Shown: positions 43,851-53,186, numbered from the stretch's first letter. The stretch: DNA of 64,000 bases from Chryseobacterium lactis (GCF_003815875.1 NZ_CP033924.1:5554213-5618212); one strand, 5' to 3'. Notes: a model not told the origin generated them from the letters alone. Translations and numbers: made by a program.

Positions 43851-44874
43851 TAGTATTATCTTTTGAGGTATTCTCAAGATTATTTATTCTGCTTACAATT
43901 TCAGGAAAGTTTCTAAAATGAACATAGCTTCTCAGATAATCATTGTAGCTGATTGCCGGTGAGCCGTACAATGTTTCTTTATCGTTAACGCTAGAATTCA
44001 CTCCGCTCTGGGCTTGAATTTTCACCTGATTTCCGATCTTGATATGTCCAACAATTCCTACCTGACCTCCTATCTGGTTCCAATCCCCAATAATCGTAGA
44101 ACCTGCAATTCCGGCTTGTGCTGCAATTACATTATTCTGTCCTATTTTTACGTTGTGGGCAATCTGGATCAGATTATCTATTTTTGTTCCTTTTCCGATG
44201 ATGGTAGATCCTATGGTAGCTCTGTCGATACTACAGTTGGAACCAATTTCAACATCATCTTCAATAATTACATTTCCTAGCTGTGGAATTTTTTTAAACC
44301 CGTCAGCTGTCGGCTGAAAACCAAAACCATCACCTCCTACTACCGTATTGGAATGAATAACGCAGTTATCTCCAATAATACAATAGTCGTAAATACGTGC
44401 TCCACTGTCTATTTTACAGTTTTTACCGATTTTTACTCCTTTTCCGATGTAAACATGAGGATAAATTTGTGAACCATCTCCGATTTTGGCTTTTTCCGAA
44501 ACATAAGTAAATGCTCCGATGTAGGCTTTTTCACCTATCACAGCCGTATCGTGAATAGAGGAACCATCCTCAATGCCTTCTTTTCTTCCCTTCATTTCCT
44601 GATATAAATTCATCAGAACCTGAAAAGAAAGATAAGCATCTTTTACAACGATTAAGGTAGAAGTATAATTATTTTTAGCTAAAAGCTTTTCCGAAACGAT
44701 AATTACGGAGCATTTTGAGGTATCTAAATAATGAGAAAATCGATCTTGTGCTATAAAAGAAAGATGCCCAGTTTCTCCATTTTCGATTGGTGAAACCCCA
44801 GTAATAAGTGCATTCTCGTCACCTATTATTTTTCCGTCAATAAAACTTGCAATTTGCGAAGCTGTAAATTCCAT
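43843..44874 (-). CDS. lpxD: UDP-3-O-(3-hydroxyacyl)glucosamine N-acyltransferase
   Basis: A 343-residue enzyme from ATG 44874, supported by the promoter just upstream; the longer frame would start with TTG inside it. It has the N-terminal uridine-binding domain ([37 protein letters not shown]), hexapeptide repeats from [20 protein letters not shown], and [23 protein letters not shown] with the catalytic His. A C-terminal helix ([26 protein letters not shown]) follows. Length and features fit canonical LpxD, unlike the shorter paralog at 40037. Confidence 0.95.
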   Translation of the reverse strand: MEFTASQIASFIDGKIIGDENALITGVSPIENGETGHLSFIAQDRFSHYLDTSKCSVIIVSEKLLAKNNYTSTLIVVKDAYLSFQVLMNLYQEMKGRKEGIEDGSSIHDTAVIGEKAYIGAFTYVSEKAKIGDGSQIYPHVYIGKGVKIGKNCKIDSGARIYDYCIIGDNCVIHSNTVVGGDGFGFQPTADGFKKIPQLGNVIIEDDVEIGSNCSIDRATIGSTIIGKGTKIDNLIQIAHNVKIGQNNVIAAQAGIAGSTIIGDWNQIGGQVGIVGHIKIGNQVKIQAQSGVNSSVNDKETLYGSPAISYNDYLRSYVHFRNFPEIVSRINNLENTSKDNTNE

Positions 44875-44880
44875 ATTCTG

Positions 44881-44909
44881 CAAAGATAAGAAATTCTATA
44901 ATTTGCAAA
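44881..44909 (-). promoter_or_regulatory. Promoter of the lpxD - lpxC/fabZ - lpxA operon
   Basis: TTTG (44906-44909) and TATCTTTG (44881-44888), 17 nt apart on the minus strand. The -7 box ends 6 bp before the lpxD ATG, so the message would have a leader of only a few bases, or none. Confidence 0.6.
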
Positions 44910-44945
44910 CATCTTTTAGTTTGAGATCGTGAATTTTAATATTCT

Positions 44946-46172
44946 TTAAGAATTGAACTGAGAAATATCTCTCGGAAACATAAGGATATAGCGTGTTGTT
45001 TTATTAACCATCAACCCTGATAAAAGCTGGTCTTCCGACTCATGAAGCTTCATTTTCTTGCCATTTTTCTGCAATAAATAGATCGGTTGCTTTTCTGTAT
45101 CATAAGGCAAAAGTTTTCTTTTGATTTCATGAACCAGCTCTTCTCCGTTATTGATTCCAAAAAATTGATTGGTATTTTTTATTTTTTCTTCAACTATTTC
45201 CGGTGTAAAAGCGTGCGATGAAATGATTGTTTTAGGCAGGTTTCTCTGGATCACACATTTACACCAATAGGATAAAACAAAATCTTCAGAATTTTGCCAT
45301 TCTTTCATGGCCTGAATTATATCATTATCATCAAGTTGCGTAAATCTTTGTATATCTTCGTCTGTAGCTGCACTTTTACCGCGGTATAAAAAATATCTGA
45401 GATTATCCGTCGCCGGTAATTCTTCTCCCTGAGAGATCAGATATTTTGCTCTTTTAAGAATTTTAACCAAAAGAAATTCGGCCAGGGCAGATGTTTTATG
45501 GTAATAAACTTGCCAATACATAAACATTCTTGCCGTCAGAAAATTTTCAATGGAATAAATTCCTTTTGCATCAATAACCAATTCTCCTTCTTCACAAACA
45601 TTCATCATGGAAATAATCCTTTGAGTATTGATATTTCCTTCTGATACCCCCGTAAAAAAGCTGTCCCGTTTCAGATAATCCAAACGATCAACATCTAATT
45701 GAGAGGAAATAAGCTGATTAAAAAACTTTCTGTGATATTTTCCCTGAAACATTTCAATGGCCATGGAAAGTTGTCCATCAAATTCTTCATTCAATTTATT
45801 CATCAACAAAAGCGAAAGATTTTCATGATGCCAGTCATCCATCAGCATACTTTCCAATGCATGTGAAAACGGACCATGACCAATATCATGCATCAAAATT
45901 GCCAACATCGCTCCTTTTTCCTCCTCTTCTGATATTTTAACTCCTTTCTGCTTCAATGTTTCCAGTGCTGTAAACATCAGATGCATTGCTCCCAGCGCAT
46001 GATGAAATCTTGTATGAGTGGCACCCGGGAAAATCAGATTCAGAAGACCGGTCTGCCCGATTCTTCTCAATCTTTGAAAGTAAGGATGTTCTATAATATC
46101 AAATAAAATTTCGTGTGGAATCTTGATAAACCCGTGAACAGGATCGTTGATGATTTTTAGCTTATTCTGCAT
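44946..46172 (-). CDS. HD-domain phosphohydrolase (dNTPase/SAMHD1-like)
   Basis: A 408-residue protein from ATG 46172; a frame extension to 46196 would run through the probable promoter TAACTTTG (46194-46201). The metal-dependent HD core is TRFHHALGAMHLM (about 58-70), LMHDIGHGPFSHALES (about 100-115) and SQLDVDRLDYLKRDSF. This matches the family that includes YwfO and deoxynucleotide triphosphohydrolases. It begins NDPVHGFIKIP, as such proteins do. It lies just upstream of lpxD on the same strand, but lpxD has its own promoter. Nucleotide cleavage is likely; the nucleotide is not known. Confidence 0.9.
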   Translation of the reverse strand: MQNKLKIINDPVHGFIKIPHEILFDIIEHPYFQRLRRIGQTGLLNLIFPGATHTRFHHALGAMHLMFTALETLKQKGVKISEEEEKGAMLAILMHDIGHGPFSHALESMLMDDWHHENLSLLLMNKLNEEFDGQLSMAIEMFQGKYHRKFFNQLISSQLDVDRLDYLKRDSFFTGVSEGNINTQRIISMMNVCEEGELVIDAKGIYSIENFLTARMFMYWQVYYHKTSALAEFLLVKILKRAKYLISQGEELPATDNLRYFLYRGKSAATDEDIQRFTQLDDNDIIQAMKEWQNSEDFVLSYWCKCVIQRNLPKTIISSHAFTPEIVEEKIKNTNQFFGINNGEELVHEIKRKLLPYDTEKQPIYLLQKNGKKMKLHESEDQLLSGLMVNKTTRYILMFPRDISQFNS

Positions 46173-46293
46173 TGAACGGTCAATATTAGTAAACAAAGTT
46201 AGGGATTTTAAATTTGAAGGATGATTAAATTAGTATTAAAACGTGGAAAGCTGAAAGCTATCGTGTCCTACCCCGATTATTCATTAAAAAACC

Positions 46294-46325
46294 TTTGTTG
46301 TTCTTGCATTAATCATTTATCTTTG
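46294..46325 (+). promoter_or_regulatory. Promoter of the S41 peptidase gene
   Basis: TTTG (46294-46297) or TTG (46298-46300) and TATCTTTG (46318-46325), with 17-20 nt between, fit the consensus. The -7 box ends 20 bp before the ATG. Confidence 0.6.
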
Positions 46326-46345
46326 AGAAAAACTCAACTCTTTTG

Positions 46346-47980
46346 ATGAGAAAGTATTCTCTTTTCATTTTACTATTTTTTAGCTTACATCTTTCCGGGC
46401 AGGTTTTATCTGAAACTCAGAAACTGGAATCTCTATGCAGAGTTTGGGGGTTTTTAAAATACTATCATCCTGCTGTAGCGAAAGGAAACCAGGATTGGAA
46501 TCAGCAGCTTTTTCAAAAAATAGAAGAGCTTAAGGCTATTACTGATAAAAAAGAATTAAATGTTTTATATTCCAACTGGATTGAAAGCCTGGGAAAGGTT
46601 GAGAACTGCAAAGAATGTTCAAAAAAGGATGACAAAGTCTATTTCCTTAAAAATTTTGATCTGAACTGGATTGACAATACTGATCTCTACACCAGAAACG
46701 TTGCCCAAAAGCTGCACTATATTGAAAACAACCGAAATGTCGGAAACAATCATTACTTTGGGAAAGGGGGAAGGAAAATATACTTTAGAAATGAGAATTC
46801 ATACGGTTCGAAATTCACATCCACCGCAATCAGTTTACTGGAATTATTCAGATATTGGAATTATGTAGAATATTTTTTCCCTTACAAATATGAAACCGAT
46901 CAGAACTGGAATGATGTTTTGCAAGAAATGATTCCTAAGTTTTTAGTTGTTAATAATGATGAAAGCTATCATTTAACATTAGCAGAGCTTGTTACTAAAA
47001 CTGATGATTCACACGCTTATCTTTATTCAAAGCAAATCAGTCTTAACCAGTATGGGGACAGAAAAGTTCCTGTGGAATATCTTTATGCCGAAGGAAAATT
47101 AGTAGTGACAAAAATTTATTCCAACCGGTTTAATGAAAAAATTCCATTGAATATAGGAGATGTGATTTATGATGTAAATGGCCAAACCATTTCACAGATG
47201 GTCAACAATTTCAGCAAATATGTTCCTGCTTCCAATTCCTGGGGAAAAATAGAAAAGGTAAAAAATTTCTTTTTATCCGGTAAGCAGGATTCAATTCCTC
47301 TCAAACTTGAAAGAAACGGACAAAATCTGGTTATTAATGCTAAGACCTATTTTGCTAAAGATATTCTCAACGATAAAAAGAAGCTGCCGGAAAAGTGGAA
47401 ATTCATAGACCATGAAGTGGGCTATGTCAATATGGGAATTATAAAGAAGGAAGATTTGGATGAAATGTACAGAAATCTAAAATCTACGAAATCCATTATT
47501 TTTGATCTTAGAAATTATCCTAATCAAACCATCGGGCCATTAAGCCATCTTTTTCTTCCGGAAACAACCATATACTATATGTTCACTTTTCCGGACACAG
47601 ATTATCCCGGCAAATTTTACAGCAGAAAAAATATTGTTGGCAAAAAGAATCCCGAATACTATAAAGGCAATGTCATCGTTCTAGTAAACGAAAGCACGCA
47701 AAGTCAGGCAGAGACTACTGCGATGATGTTTAAACAACACCCGAAAGCTAAGGTAATCGGAAGTAATACATCAGGAGCCAATGGAGATGTCATTACTTTT
47801 AAAATTGCAGACCTTGATACCCGTTTTACCGGTCTCGGTGCCTACTACCCCGACGGAAAAGAAACCCAGCGGATCGGAATTATTCCGGATATTATAATTA
47901 AGCCAACTATAGAAGGGATTAAAGAAGGAAAAGATGAAGTATTGGAAAGAGCCCTGCTGTATATAAAAACCAATAATTAA
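46346..47980 (+). CDS. S41 family peptidase, secreted
   Basis: A 544-residue protein from ATG 46346 (the preceding TTG is an unlikely start) with signal peptide MRKYSLFILLFFSLHLSGQ. The first 170 residues form a helical domain (LCRVWGFLKYYHPAVAKGNQDW), which recurs in part at FRYWNYVEYFFPYKYETDQNWNDVL. PDZ-like (about 245-330) and tail-protease domains follow. The catalytic segment is VNESTQSQAETTAMMFKQHP with the serine and, about 20 residues later, GSNTSGANGDV. C-terminal-processing-type serine proteases of this kind act in the periplasm. The duplicated LWGFLKYYHP-like motif is characteristic of the Bacteroidota branch. Confidence 0.88.
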   Translation: MRKYSLFILLFFSLHLSGQVLSETQKLESLCRVWGFLKYYHPAVAKGNQDWNQQLFQKIEELKAITDKKELNVLYSNWIESLGKVENCKECSKKDDKVYFLKNFDLNWIDNTDLYTRNVAQKLHYIENNRNVGNNHYFGKGGRKIYFRNENSYGSKFTSTAISLLELFRYWNYVEYFFPYKYETDQNWNDVLQEMIPKFLVVNNDESYHLTLAELVTKTDDSHAYLYSKQISLNQYGDRKVPVEYLYAEGKLVVTKIYSNRFNEKIPLNIGDVIYDVNGQTISQMVNNFSKYVPASNSWGKIEKVKNFFLSGKQDSIPLKLERNGQNLVINAKTYFAKDILNDKKKLPEKWKFIDHEVGYVNMGIIKKEDLDEMYRNLKSTKSIIFDLRNYPNQTIGPLSHLFLPETTIYYMFTFPDTDYPGKFYSRKNIVGKKNPEYYKGNVIVLVNESTQSQAETTAMMFKQHPKAKVIGSNTSGANGDVITFKIADLDTRFTGLGAYYPDGKETQRIGIIPDIIIKPTIEGIKEGKDEVLERALLYIKTNN

Positions 47981-48111
47981 GACTCACAAAAAAAGAAATG
48001 TTGCACCGGATTTTCATTTAACTAATATTTAACTTTTAATCTTTCGATTTTGTGAGATTTTAAAAGGATTTGGTCAACATTTTGATACAATAACCATGTA
48101 AAAAATAAATT

Positions 48112-49656
48112 ATGTCAGAAAAGATATTATGGATCGATGATGAAATAGATTTACTTAAACCTCATATCGTATTTTTAGAAAAAAAGGGCTACCAGGTAAC
48201 CCCTGTAAATAATGTGAATGAGGCTTTGGAACTTATGGATTCAGAGAAATTTGCATTAACATTAATTGATGAAAATATGCCTGGAATTTCCGGGCTTGAA
48301 GCTATTCCGATGATTAAGGAAAAAGATAATTCCTTAAAAATAGTAATGGTAACGAAAAGTGAAGAAGAACATATCATGGAAGAGGCCATTGGTTCTCAGA
48401 TAGCCGATTATATTCTGAAACCTGTAAACCCCAATCAAATATTGCTTTCTTTAAAGAAAAACCTTCAGGAAGACAATCTTGTTGAGCAAAAAACAATTTT
48501 ACAGTATCAGCAGGAATTCAGAAACCTTTCCATGGAACTTTCTTATCTGAGAACGTATCAGGAATGGGCAGAATATTACAAAAAAATCCTGAGCTGGGAA
48601 ATCAAATTTGACAAAGTAGCAGATAATGAATTTGCAGATCTTTTACAGTCTCAAAAGGAAGAAGCTAATATTCAGTTTGCGAAGTTTATTGAAAAAAATT
48701 ATGCAGACTGGCTTATTGACTCTGATAAACCTCTGATGAGCCATACCCTTTTTAAGGAAAAGGTAAAACCTGAGATGGAAAAGGATAAAGTTCTTTTGCT
48801 GATGGTTGACAATCTTCGTTACGATCAATGGAAAGTGATTGAACCTTTATTTACAAAATACTACAATAAAGTATCGGAAGATTATTACTACAGTATCCTT
48901 CCTACGGCGACACAATATGCAAGAAATTCATTCTTTGCAGGTTTAATGCCTTCTGAGATTGAGAAACGTTTTCCGGATAAATGGTTTAATGATAATGAAG
49001 AAGGGAATAAGAATGAATTCGAGCGTGATTTCCTGGAAGACCAGATGAAAAGAATTGGTCTTGGTTCTAAATCGATGAAATACCTTAAAGTATTGAACGC
49101 CGATTTTGAAAGAAAGATTTATGATGATTTCAATCAACATAAGAACAATGATTTATTAGTCATTGTTTATAACTTCATTGATATTTTATCTCACGCTAAG
49201 ACCGACAATCACATTGTAGATCAGCTTATCCGTGACGACAAGACATTCAGATCACTGACATTCAATTGGTTTGAAAACTCTTCACTTATAAAAATTATTA
49301 AAACGGCAGCTGAAAACGGCTATAAGCTTGTCATCACAACCGATCACGGAACGGTATATGTAAAAAAACCAAGCAAAGTAGTCGGAGACAGAGAGACTTC
49401 AACTAACATCCGATACAAAACCGGTAAAAGTTTAACGTATGATGACAGTGATGTATGGGCCATTACCAACCCGGAAAAGCTGTTCCTTCCAAAAGGAAAT
49501 TTAAGCTCGAAATATATTTTTGCCAAAAACAATATTTTCCTGGCTTATCCAAAGAATTATAATCACTTTGTAAATTACTATAAAGAAACCTACCAGCACG
49601 GAGGTATTTCACTGGAAGAATGTATTATTCCGATCAGTGTTTTAGAACCCAAGTAG
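48112..49656 (+). CDS. porX: PorX-type response regulator with PglZ phosphodiesterase domain
   Basis: A 514-residue two-domain regulator. The receiver domain (about 3-115) has acidic pocket DDE, phospho-acceptor D53 (LIDENMPG), T80 (MVTKSEE) and K102 (LKPVNP). A helical linker leads to a PglZ/alkaline-phosphatase-fold domain (about 220-510) with metal/nucleophile segments LMVDNLRYDQW, LPTATQYARNSFF and TTDHGTVYV, plus YQHGGISLEECIIPI. PorX from Porphyromonas has this architecture; it regulates type IX secretion and gliding with the kinase PorY, and its PglZ domain cleaves oligoadenylates. A kinase gene is not in the window. Confidence 0.9.
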   Translation: MSEKILWIDDEIDLLKPHIVFLEKKGYQVTPVNNVNEALELMDSEKFALTLIDENMPGISGLEAIPMIKEKDNSLKIVMVTKSEEEHIMEEAIGSQIADYILKPVNPNQILLSLKKNLQEDNLVEQKTILQYQQEFRNLSMELSYLRTYQEWAEYYKKILSWEIKFDKVADNEFADLLQSQKEEANIQFAKFIEKNYADWLIDSDKPLMSHTLFKEKVKPEMEKDKVLLLMVDNLRYDQWKVIEPLFTKYYNKVSEDYYYSILPTATQYARNSFFAGLMPSEIEKRFPDKWFNDNEEGNKNEFERDFLEDQMKRIGLGSKSMKYLKVLNADFERKIYDDFNQHKNNDLLVIVYNFIDILSHAKTDNHIVDQLIRDDKTFRSLTFNWFENSSLIKIIKTAAENGYKLVITTDHGTVYVKKPSKVVGDRETSTNIRYKTGKSLTYDDSDVWAITNPEKLFLPKGNLSSKYIFAKNNIFLAYPKNYNHFVNYYKETYQHGGISLEECIIPISVLEPK

Positions 49657-49689
49657 TTCTTTTCATAGTTTATTTAATTTTGGGTTTAA

Positions 49690-49728
49690 AAGCGGAAAAA
49701 ATCATTCGATTTTTTCCGCTTCTTTTTT
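49690..49728 (+). terminator. Terminator of porX
   Basis: AAGCGGAAAAAATC (49690-49703) pairs perfectly with GATTTTTTCCGCTT (49708-49721) across a 4-nt loop, then C and a T run. Confidence 0.92.
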
Positions 49729-49757
49729 TAAGTTTATATCTTCGTAAAAAATAAATA

Positions 49758-50051
49758 ATGTTTATTATTTCGCTTACGTACAAAGTTGCTCTTGAAAATG
49801 TGGAACAGCACCTACCGGAACACAATGTATTTCTTCAAAAATATTATGACTCGGGAAAGTTTATTGCTTCGGGAAGAAAAGAACCGAGAAGCGGAGGTAT
49901 TATCATAGCCAACGCTCAATCTAAAAATGAAATAGAACAGATCATCAGTGAAGATCCTTTTTATACTCATCAGATCGCAGATTATGAAATCACGGAGTTT
50001 ATACCTTCCAAATACAATGATAATTTTAAATTCTTTATAAATAACTCATGA
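49758..50051 (+). CDS. YciI family protein
   Basis: A 97-residue ferredoxin-like-fold protein. It has LPEHNVFLQKYYDSGKFIASGRKEPRSGGIII and the acidic stretch ISEDPFYTHQIADYEITEF, where His20-type and Asp residues form the putative active site of YciI proteins. The biochemical role of the family is largely unknown. Its stop overlaps the start of the exonuclease gene by 4 bp (ATGA), so translation is coupled. Confidence 0.85.
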   Translation: MFIISLTYKVALENVEQHLPEHNVFLQKYYDSGKFIASGRKEPRSGGIIIANAQSKNEIEQIISEDPFYTHQIADYEITEFIPSKYNDNFKFFINNS

Positions 50052-50812
50052 GATTAATTACCTATAATGTCAACGGAATAAGAGCGGCATTTACAAAAGA
50101 TTTTTTAGGGTGGTTGAAAATTGCTGATCCGGATATTATCTGTATTCAGGAAAGCAAAGCCGGAAATGACCAGATAGATATTGAAAGTCTTGAAAAGCTG
50201 GGATATCATAGTTATTGGCATTCGGCGGTAAGAAAAGGCTACAGTGGGGTCGGTATTGCTTCAAAAGTAAAACCTAATCATGTAGAGTATGGCTGCGGTA
50301 TAGAAAGCTACGATAATGAAGGAAGAATCATCCGTGCTGATTTTGACGGCTATTCTGTAATTTCAGTGTATGTTCCGTCAGCATCCAATATCGAAAGGTT
50401 GGATTTCAAGATGCAATTTTGCCACGATTTTTTAGAATATATTAAAAATCTAAAGAAAGAAATTCCCAATCTTATTATATCGGGTGATTTTAATATCTGT
50501 CACGAAGCCATCGATATTCACAACCCTGTCGGTTTAAAGAACGTATCAGGATTTCTTCCTATGGAAAGGGAATGGATGACTCAATTCATTAATGAGTGTG
50601 AACTGATCGACAGTTTCAGATTCTTCAATAATGAACCGGACAATTATACATGGTGGAGCTACAGACAAAATTCAAGAGCCAGAAACAAAGGATGGAGACT
50701 GGATTATAACTTCACTTCTTACAGCTTAAAGGATAAGCTCAGCAGAGCCGTTATTTTAAAAGAAGCGGTACATTCCGATCATTGTCCGGCTTTGTTAGAA
50801 TTAAATGTATAA
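50048..50812 (+). CDS. xth: Exodeoxyribonuclease III
   Basis: A 254-residue AP endonuclease/exonuclease III. The catalytic segments are in order: TYNVNGIRAA (about 4-13), IICIQESKA (Glu about 37), SGVGIASK, VPSASN, SGDFNICHEAIDIHNP (about 144-159), and RLDYNFTS and SDHCPALLEL at the end. It excises abasic sites and 3' blocks in base-excision repair. It is translationally coupled to the preceding YciI gene by ATGA overlap. Length is normal. Confidence 0.94.
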   Translation: MRLITYNVNGIRAAFTKDFLGWLKIADPDIICIQESKAGNDQIDIESLEKLGYHSYWHSAVRKGYSGVGIASKVKPNHVEYGCGIESYDNEGRIIRADFDGYSVISVYVPSASNIERLDFKMQFCHDFLEYIKNLKKEIPNLIISGDFNICHEAIDIHNPVGLKNVSGFLPMEREWMTQFINECELIDSFRFFNNEPDNYTWWSYRQNSRARNKGWRLDYNFTSYSLKDKLSRAVILKEAVHSDHCPALLELNV

Positions 50813-50832
50813 TTAAGACCTATAGAAACACA

Positions 50833-50857
50833 AAAGCCAGCTGAATCAGCTGGCTTT
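50833..50857. terminator. Terminator after xth
   Basis: AAAGCCAGCT (50833-50842) pairs with AGCTGGCTTT (50848-50857) across GAATC. It serves the convergent xth and RlpA genes. Confidence 0.8.
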
Positions 50858-50876
50858 ATTAATTTAAATCATAAAA

Positions 50877-51248
50877 TTAATCGACAATTTCATATTCGAC
50901 CGGAATAGTACCATGGTTGATATCTCCGATCTCATCGAACGCAGCTTTAGACATGTCTAAAGATCTTGATGAATGGAAAGGCCCTCTGTCATTAATTCTT
51001 ACTATTACCTCTTTACCATTCTTAAGGTTAGTAACCTTAACATTTGTTCCAAATGGAAGCGTTCTGTTTGCTGCAGTAAACTTTGAATTATCAAAAATTT
51101 CTCCGCTAGCAGTTTTTCTACCGTTAAATTTATCGTGGTAGTACGATGCATAACTTGTTTTTTTCGCATCTAAGGCATTACTAGTAAAAGAGTAAACACC
51201 CAGGGTTGAAATCATCATTATGATTACGAGAATGAATCTTTTCATCAT
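50877..51248 (-). CDS. RlpA-like septal ring lytic transglycosylase family protein
   Basis: A 123-residue secreted protein with a signal sequence (MMKRFILVIIMMISTLGVYSFTS) followed by a single double-psi beta-barrel domain. ASYYHDKFNGRKTASGEIFDNSKFTAANRTLPFGT, VRINDRGPF and SRSLDMSKAAFDEIGDI are its conserved pieces, including the His and Asp expected for lytic transglycosylase activity. It is much shorter than E. coli RlpA because it lacks the SPOR domain. A TACATTTG -7 box (51277-51284, minus strand) lies upstream. Confidence 0.88.
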   Translation of the reverse strand: MMKRFILVIIMMISTLGVYSFTSNALDAKKTSYASYYHDKFNGRKTASGEIFDNSKFTAANRTLPFGTNVKVTNLKNGKEVIVRINDRGPFHSSRSLDMSKAAFDEIGDINHGTIPVEYEIVD

Positions 51249-51803
51249 CTTGAACTTTTTATTGGTTTTGACGGAGCAAATGTATCAGGAATCTTCTTAA
51301 CTCCCTACTCCAATTGTTAAAAACAGTTAACAAAACCTTAAAAATATGTTAATCAACTCTGTAACCCCCTATGGATAGGGATTTTAGACAACACTGTTAA
51401 AAAGTGTTAAAAAAAGACCTTAAAAGTTAATAGAATTAACTAATTCATGCATAATTTAAAAAATTAACTTTTGTAAACAATTGATAAACAATAAGTTAAA
51501 TAAAGTTAATTTTTTTTCAGTTTATGCTCTAGTTTTAAGCAGCAAAAACTGATCCATTTAGGTAGAAATCCTCATTAATCTTTACTACCAGTTCAAACAA
51601 GATAATTTGAATAAGTAGCCAATAAACTAATTAAGCCAGTTATATCCTACTCATAATTTCTAATATACTAGAACAATAATGCTCCTTTATCCATTAATAT
51701 AATTTCAAAGTACGAACCAAGATCAAAAATTAACAGCAATATATAATAAACAAAAAACCAATGAGGGAACTCATTGGTTTTATATGTAATTAAATAAAAT
51801 TCT
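51249..51803. other. 555-bp gene-free region rich in GTTAA/TTAAC motifs
   Basis: No reading frame here is convincing on either strand. It contains the RlpA promoter at its left end and the terminator of the secreted-protein gene at its right end. Between about 51315 and 51510, GTTAA or TTAAC occurs roughly ten times, including GTTAAAAACAGTTAAC. This may reflect only strong AT bias. Confidence 0.5.
51755..51780 (-). terminator. Terminator of the secreted-protein pair
   Basis: AAACCAATGAG (51755-51765) pairs with CTCATTGGTTT (51770-51780) across GGAA, with A-rich DNA giving a T tract on the minus strand. Confidence 0.85.
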
Positions 51804-52526
51804 TTATTGTTTTAAATATTCTAATACATACTCATAAGTATCTGCAGGATATACTACAGACATGCTTGGGGAACCAGTAATGGCATTTCCATTAGTAGTA
51901 GCTACAGTATAAGAATATAAACTTCTGTCATATACAACGTTTGTTCCTGCTTTGTAGATTGTAATACCATACATAGCCGTCATCCCTGCCGGTGCAGGAA
52001 TATTTACAGCTGTAGAATTACCTAATGTAGTAAATGTACCTTTAATAGCATACACTTGCTTACTATTTACAGATGTGTTAGTAATTGTTTCTGTAGGCAA
52101 AATGTTTACTTTTCCAGCATTAGCACTACCACCTAGTGGTGTCCATCTACCGTTAGTAATATTTCCTGGGTTTCCTGGGTTAGAAAAGTAATAGAATCCC
52201 GGAGCTACAGCAGTGCTTACTCCTTGCCCAGCTGCAGTATTACCTGTTGCTGTATTGTAAACAACCATACCGTCAAAATCAGAAACAATAACTGTATTGT
52301 CCATGGCTCCTGTATCAAAACTAAAAGTTGTAAGGTTTGTTCTAGGGAATCCTAAACCTCTACCATAACTTGTATTGGCTAGTCCTTCAAAGTTACTAGC
52401 ATCCATAAAAAAGTTTGTATTTGCTAAGGCGGAAGTAACATTACCATTACTTAAAACCTGTGCATTAGCATTTGCTCCTAAGAACAATAATACCATTCCT
52501 GCTATATTTAAGAAAATATTTTTCAT
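51804..52526 (-). CDS. Hypothetical secreted protein (beta-rich)
   Basis: A 240-residue protein with signal peptide MKNIFLNIAGMVLLFLGANANAQ. The mature part is rich in Asn, Thr, Gly and Ala with few charges, ending VLEYLKQ. Segments such as MVVYNTATGNTAAGQGVSTAVAPGFYYFSNPG ... GRWTPLGG resemble the 'fact of display text' module of Flavobacteriia surface proteins, in which FYY and W.PLGG recur. It lies 21 bp downstream of a related-looking protein gene (52548-53186). Function unknown; cell-surface or fibre-like roles are possible. Confidence 0.65.
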   Translation of the reverse strand: MKNIFLNIAGMVLLFLGANANAQVLSNGNVTSALANTNFFMDASNFEGLANTSYGRGLGFPRTNLTTFSFDTGAMDNTVIVSDFDGMVVYNTATGNTAAGQGVSTAVAPGFYYFSNPGNPGNITNGRWTPLGGSANAGKVNILPTETITNTSVNSKQVYAIKGTFTTLGNSTAVNIPAPAGMTAMYGITIYKAGTNVVYDRSLYSYTVATTNGNAITGSPSMSVVYPADTYEYVLEYLKQ

Positions 52527-52547
52527 TTTAATTTATGTTTTTATATA

Positions 52548-53186
52548 TTAATTTCTACCTGAAACTAGATACCAATTTGTACCATTGCTGTAAATCTGAA
52601 CAGCGGCGATACCTGTGAAAGAGGCCATCCCTTTAGGAGTTCCTACTCCATCAGCTCCTGCGAACTGTAGTGTACCTCCGGTTTGGTTTCTTAAATAGAT
52701 TGTTCTCCCGTTATAAGAAGCAGGAGCTGGTAAAGTTAACTGAGTTCCAGAAGTAAATTCCCAAAAATCAAAATTCGAATTTGTCCAATCATAGTTGGTA
52801 GCAGCCGCTTGGCCTAAGTTCAATCTAAATGCTGCAGGAGCTGCACCACCACCTAGAGTTTTCCAAGTAGAAGATACAGTATCATAGTAGTAAAATCCTA
52901 CTGCTGTTACATTTGTTGTTTTAGCCGTTACAGTACCATCAATAGTGGTAACGAAAGCAAGTGCTCCGTTTTGTGCAGCCACATATACCGCATCTTTTGC
53001 TGCCAGTTGAGCTCTTGTTAAACGAGGGATTAATAGAGCGTCAGGTCTAGTTGCATCTGTAGGGAATCCTGCAACCTCTAATGTTGCGTTGGGTGTGGTC
53101 GTGTTAATCCCCACACGCCCTTGCTGAGCCTGGGAAAATGCCGAAAGGCAAACCAGCATAGTTGCTGTTAATAAAAATTTTTTCAT
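52548..53186 (-). CDS. Hypothetical secreted protein with tail-fibre-like N-terminus
   Basis: A 212-residue protein with signal peptide MKKFLLTATMLVCLSAFSQAQ. The mature start GRVGINTTTPNATLEVAG is the module seen at the start of many Bacteroidota surface proteins and phage tail-fibre-like proteins. A second module follows at about 65-110 (GALAFVTTIDGTV ... GFYYYDTVSSTWKTLGGG), similar to the FYYF ... W.PLGG piece in the neighbouring gene. The C-terminal part is beta-rich (TLPAPASYNGRTIYLRNQTGGTLQF). The two genes probably form an operon of paired surface proteins. No sorting domain is present. Confidence 0.7.
   Translation of the reverse strand: MKKFLLTATMLVCLSAFSQAQQGRVGINTTTPNATLEVAGFPTDATRPDALLIPRLTRAQLAAKDAVYVAAQNGALAFVTTIDGTVTAKTTNVTAVGFYYYDTVSSTWKTLGGGAAPAAFRLNLGQAAATNYDWTNSNFDFWEFTSGTQLTLPAPASYNGRTIYLRNQTGGTLQFAGADGVGTPKGMASFTGIAAVQIYSNGTNWYLVSGRN

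Noticed and set aside
43851..43877. TTG start for lpxC/fabZ at 43877
   Set aside because: The ATG at 43850 overlaps the lpxD stop by 8 bp, as expected for coupled genes.
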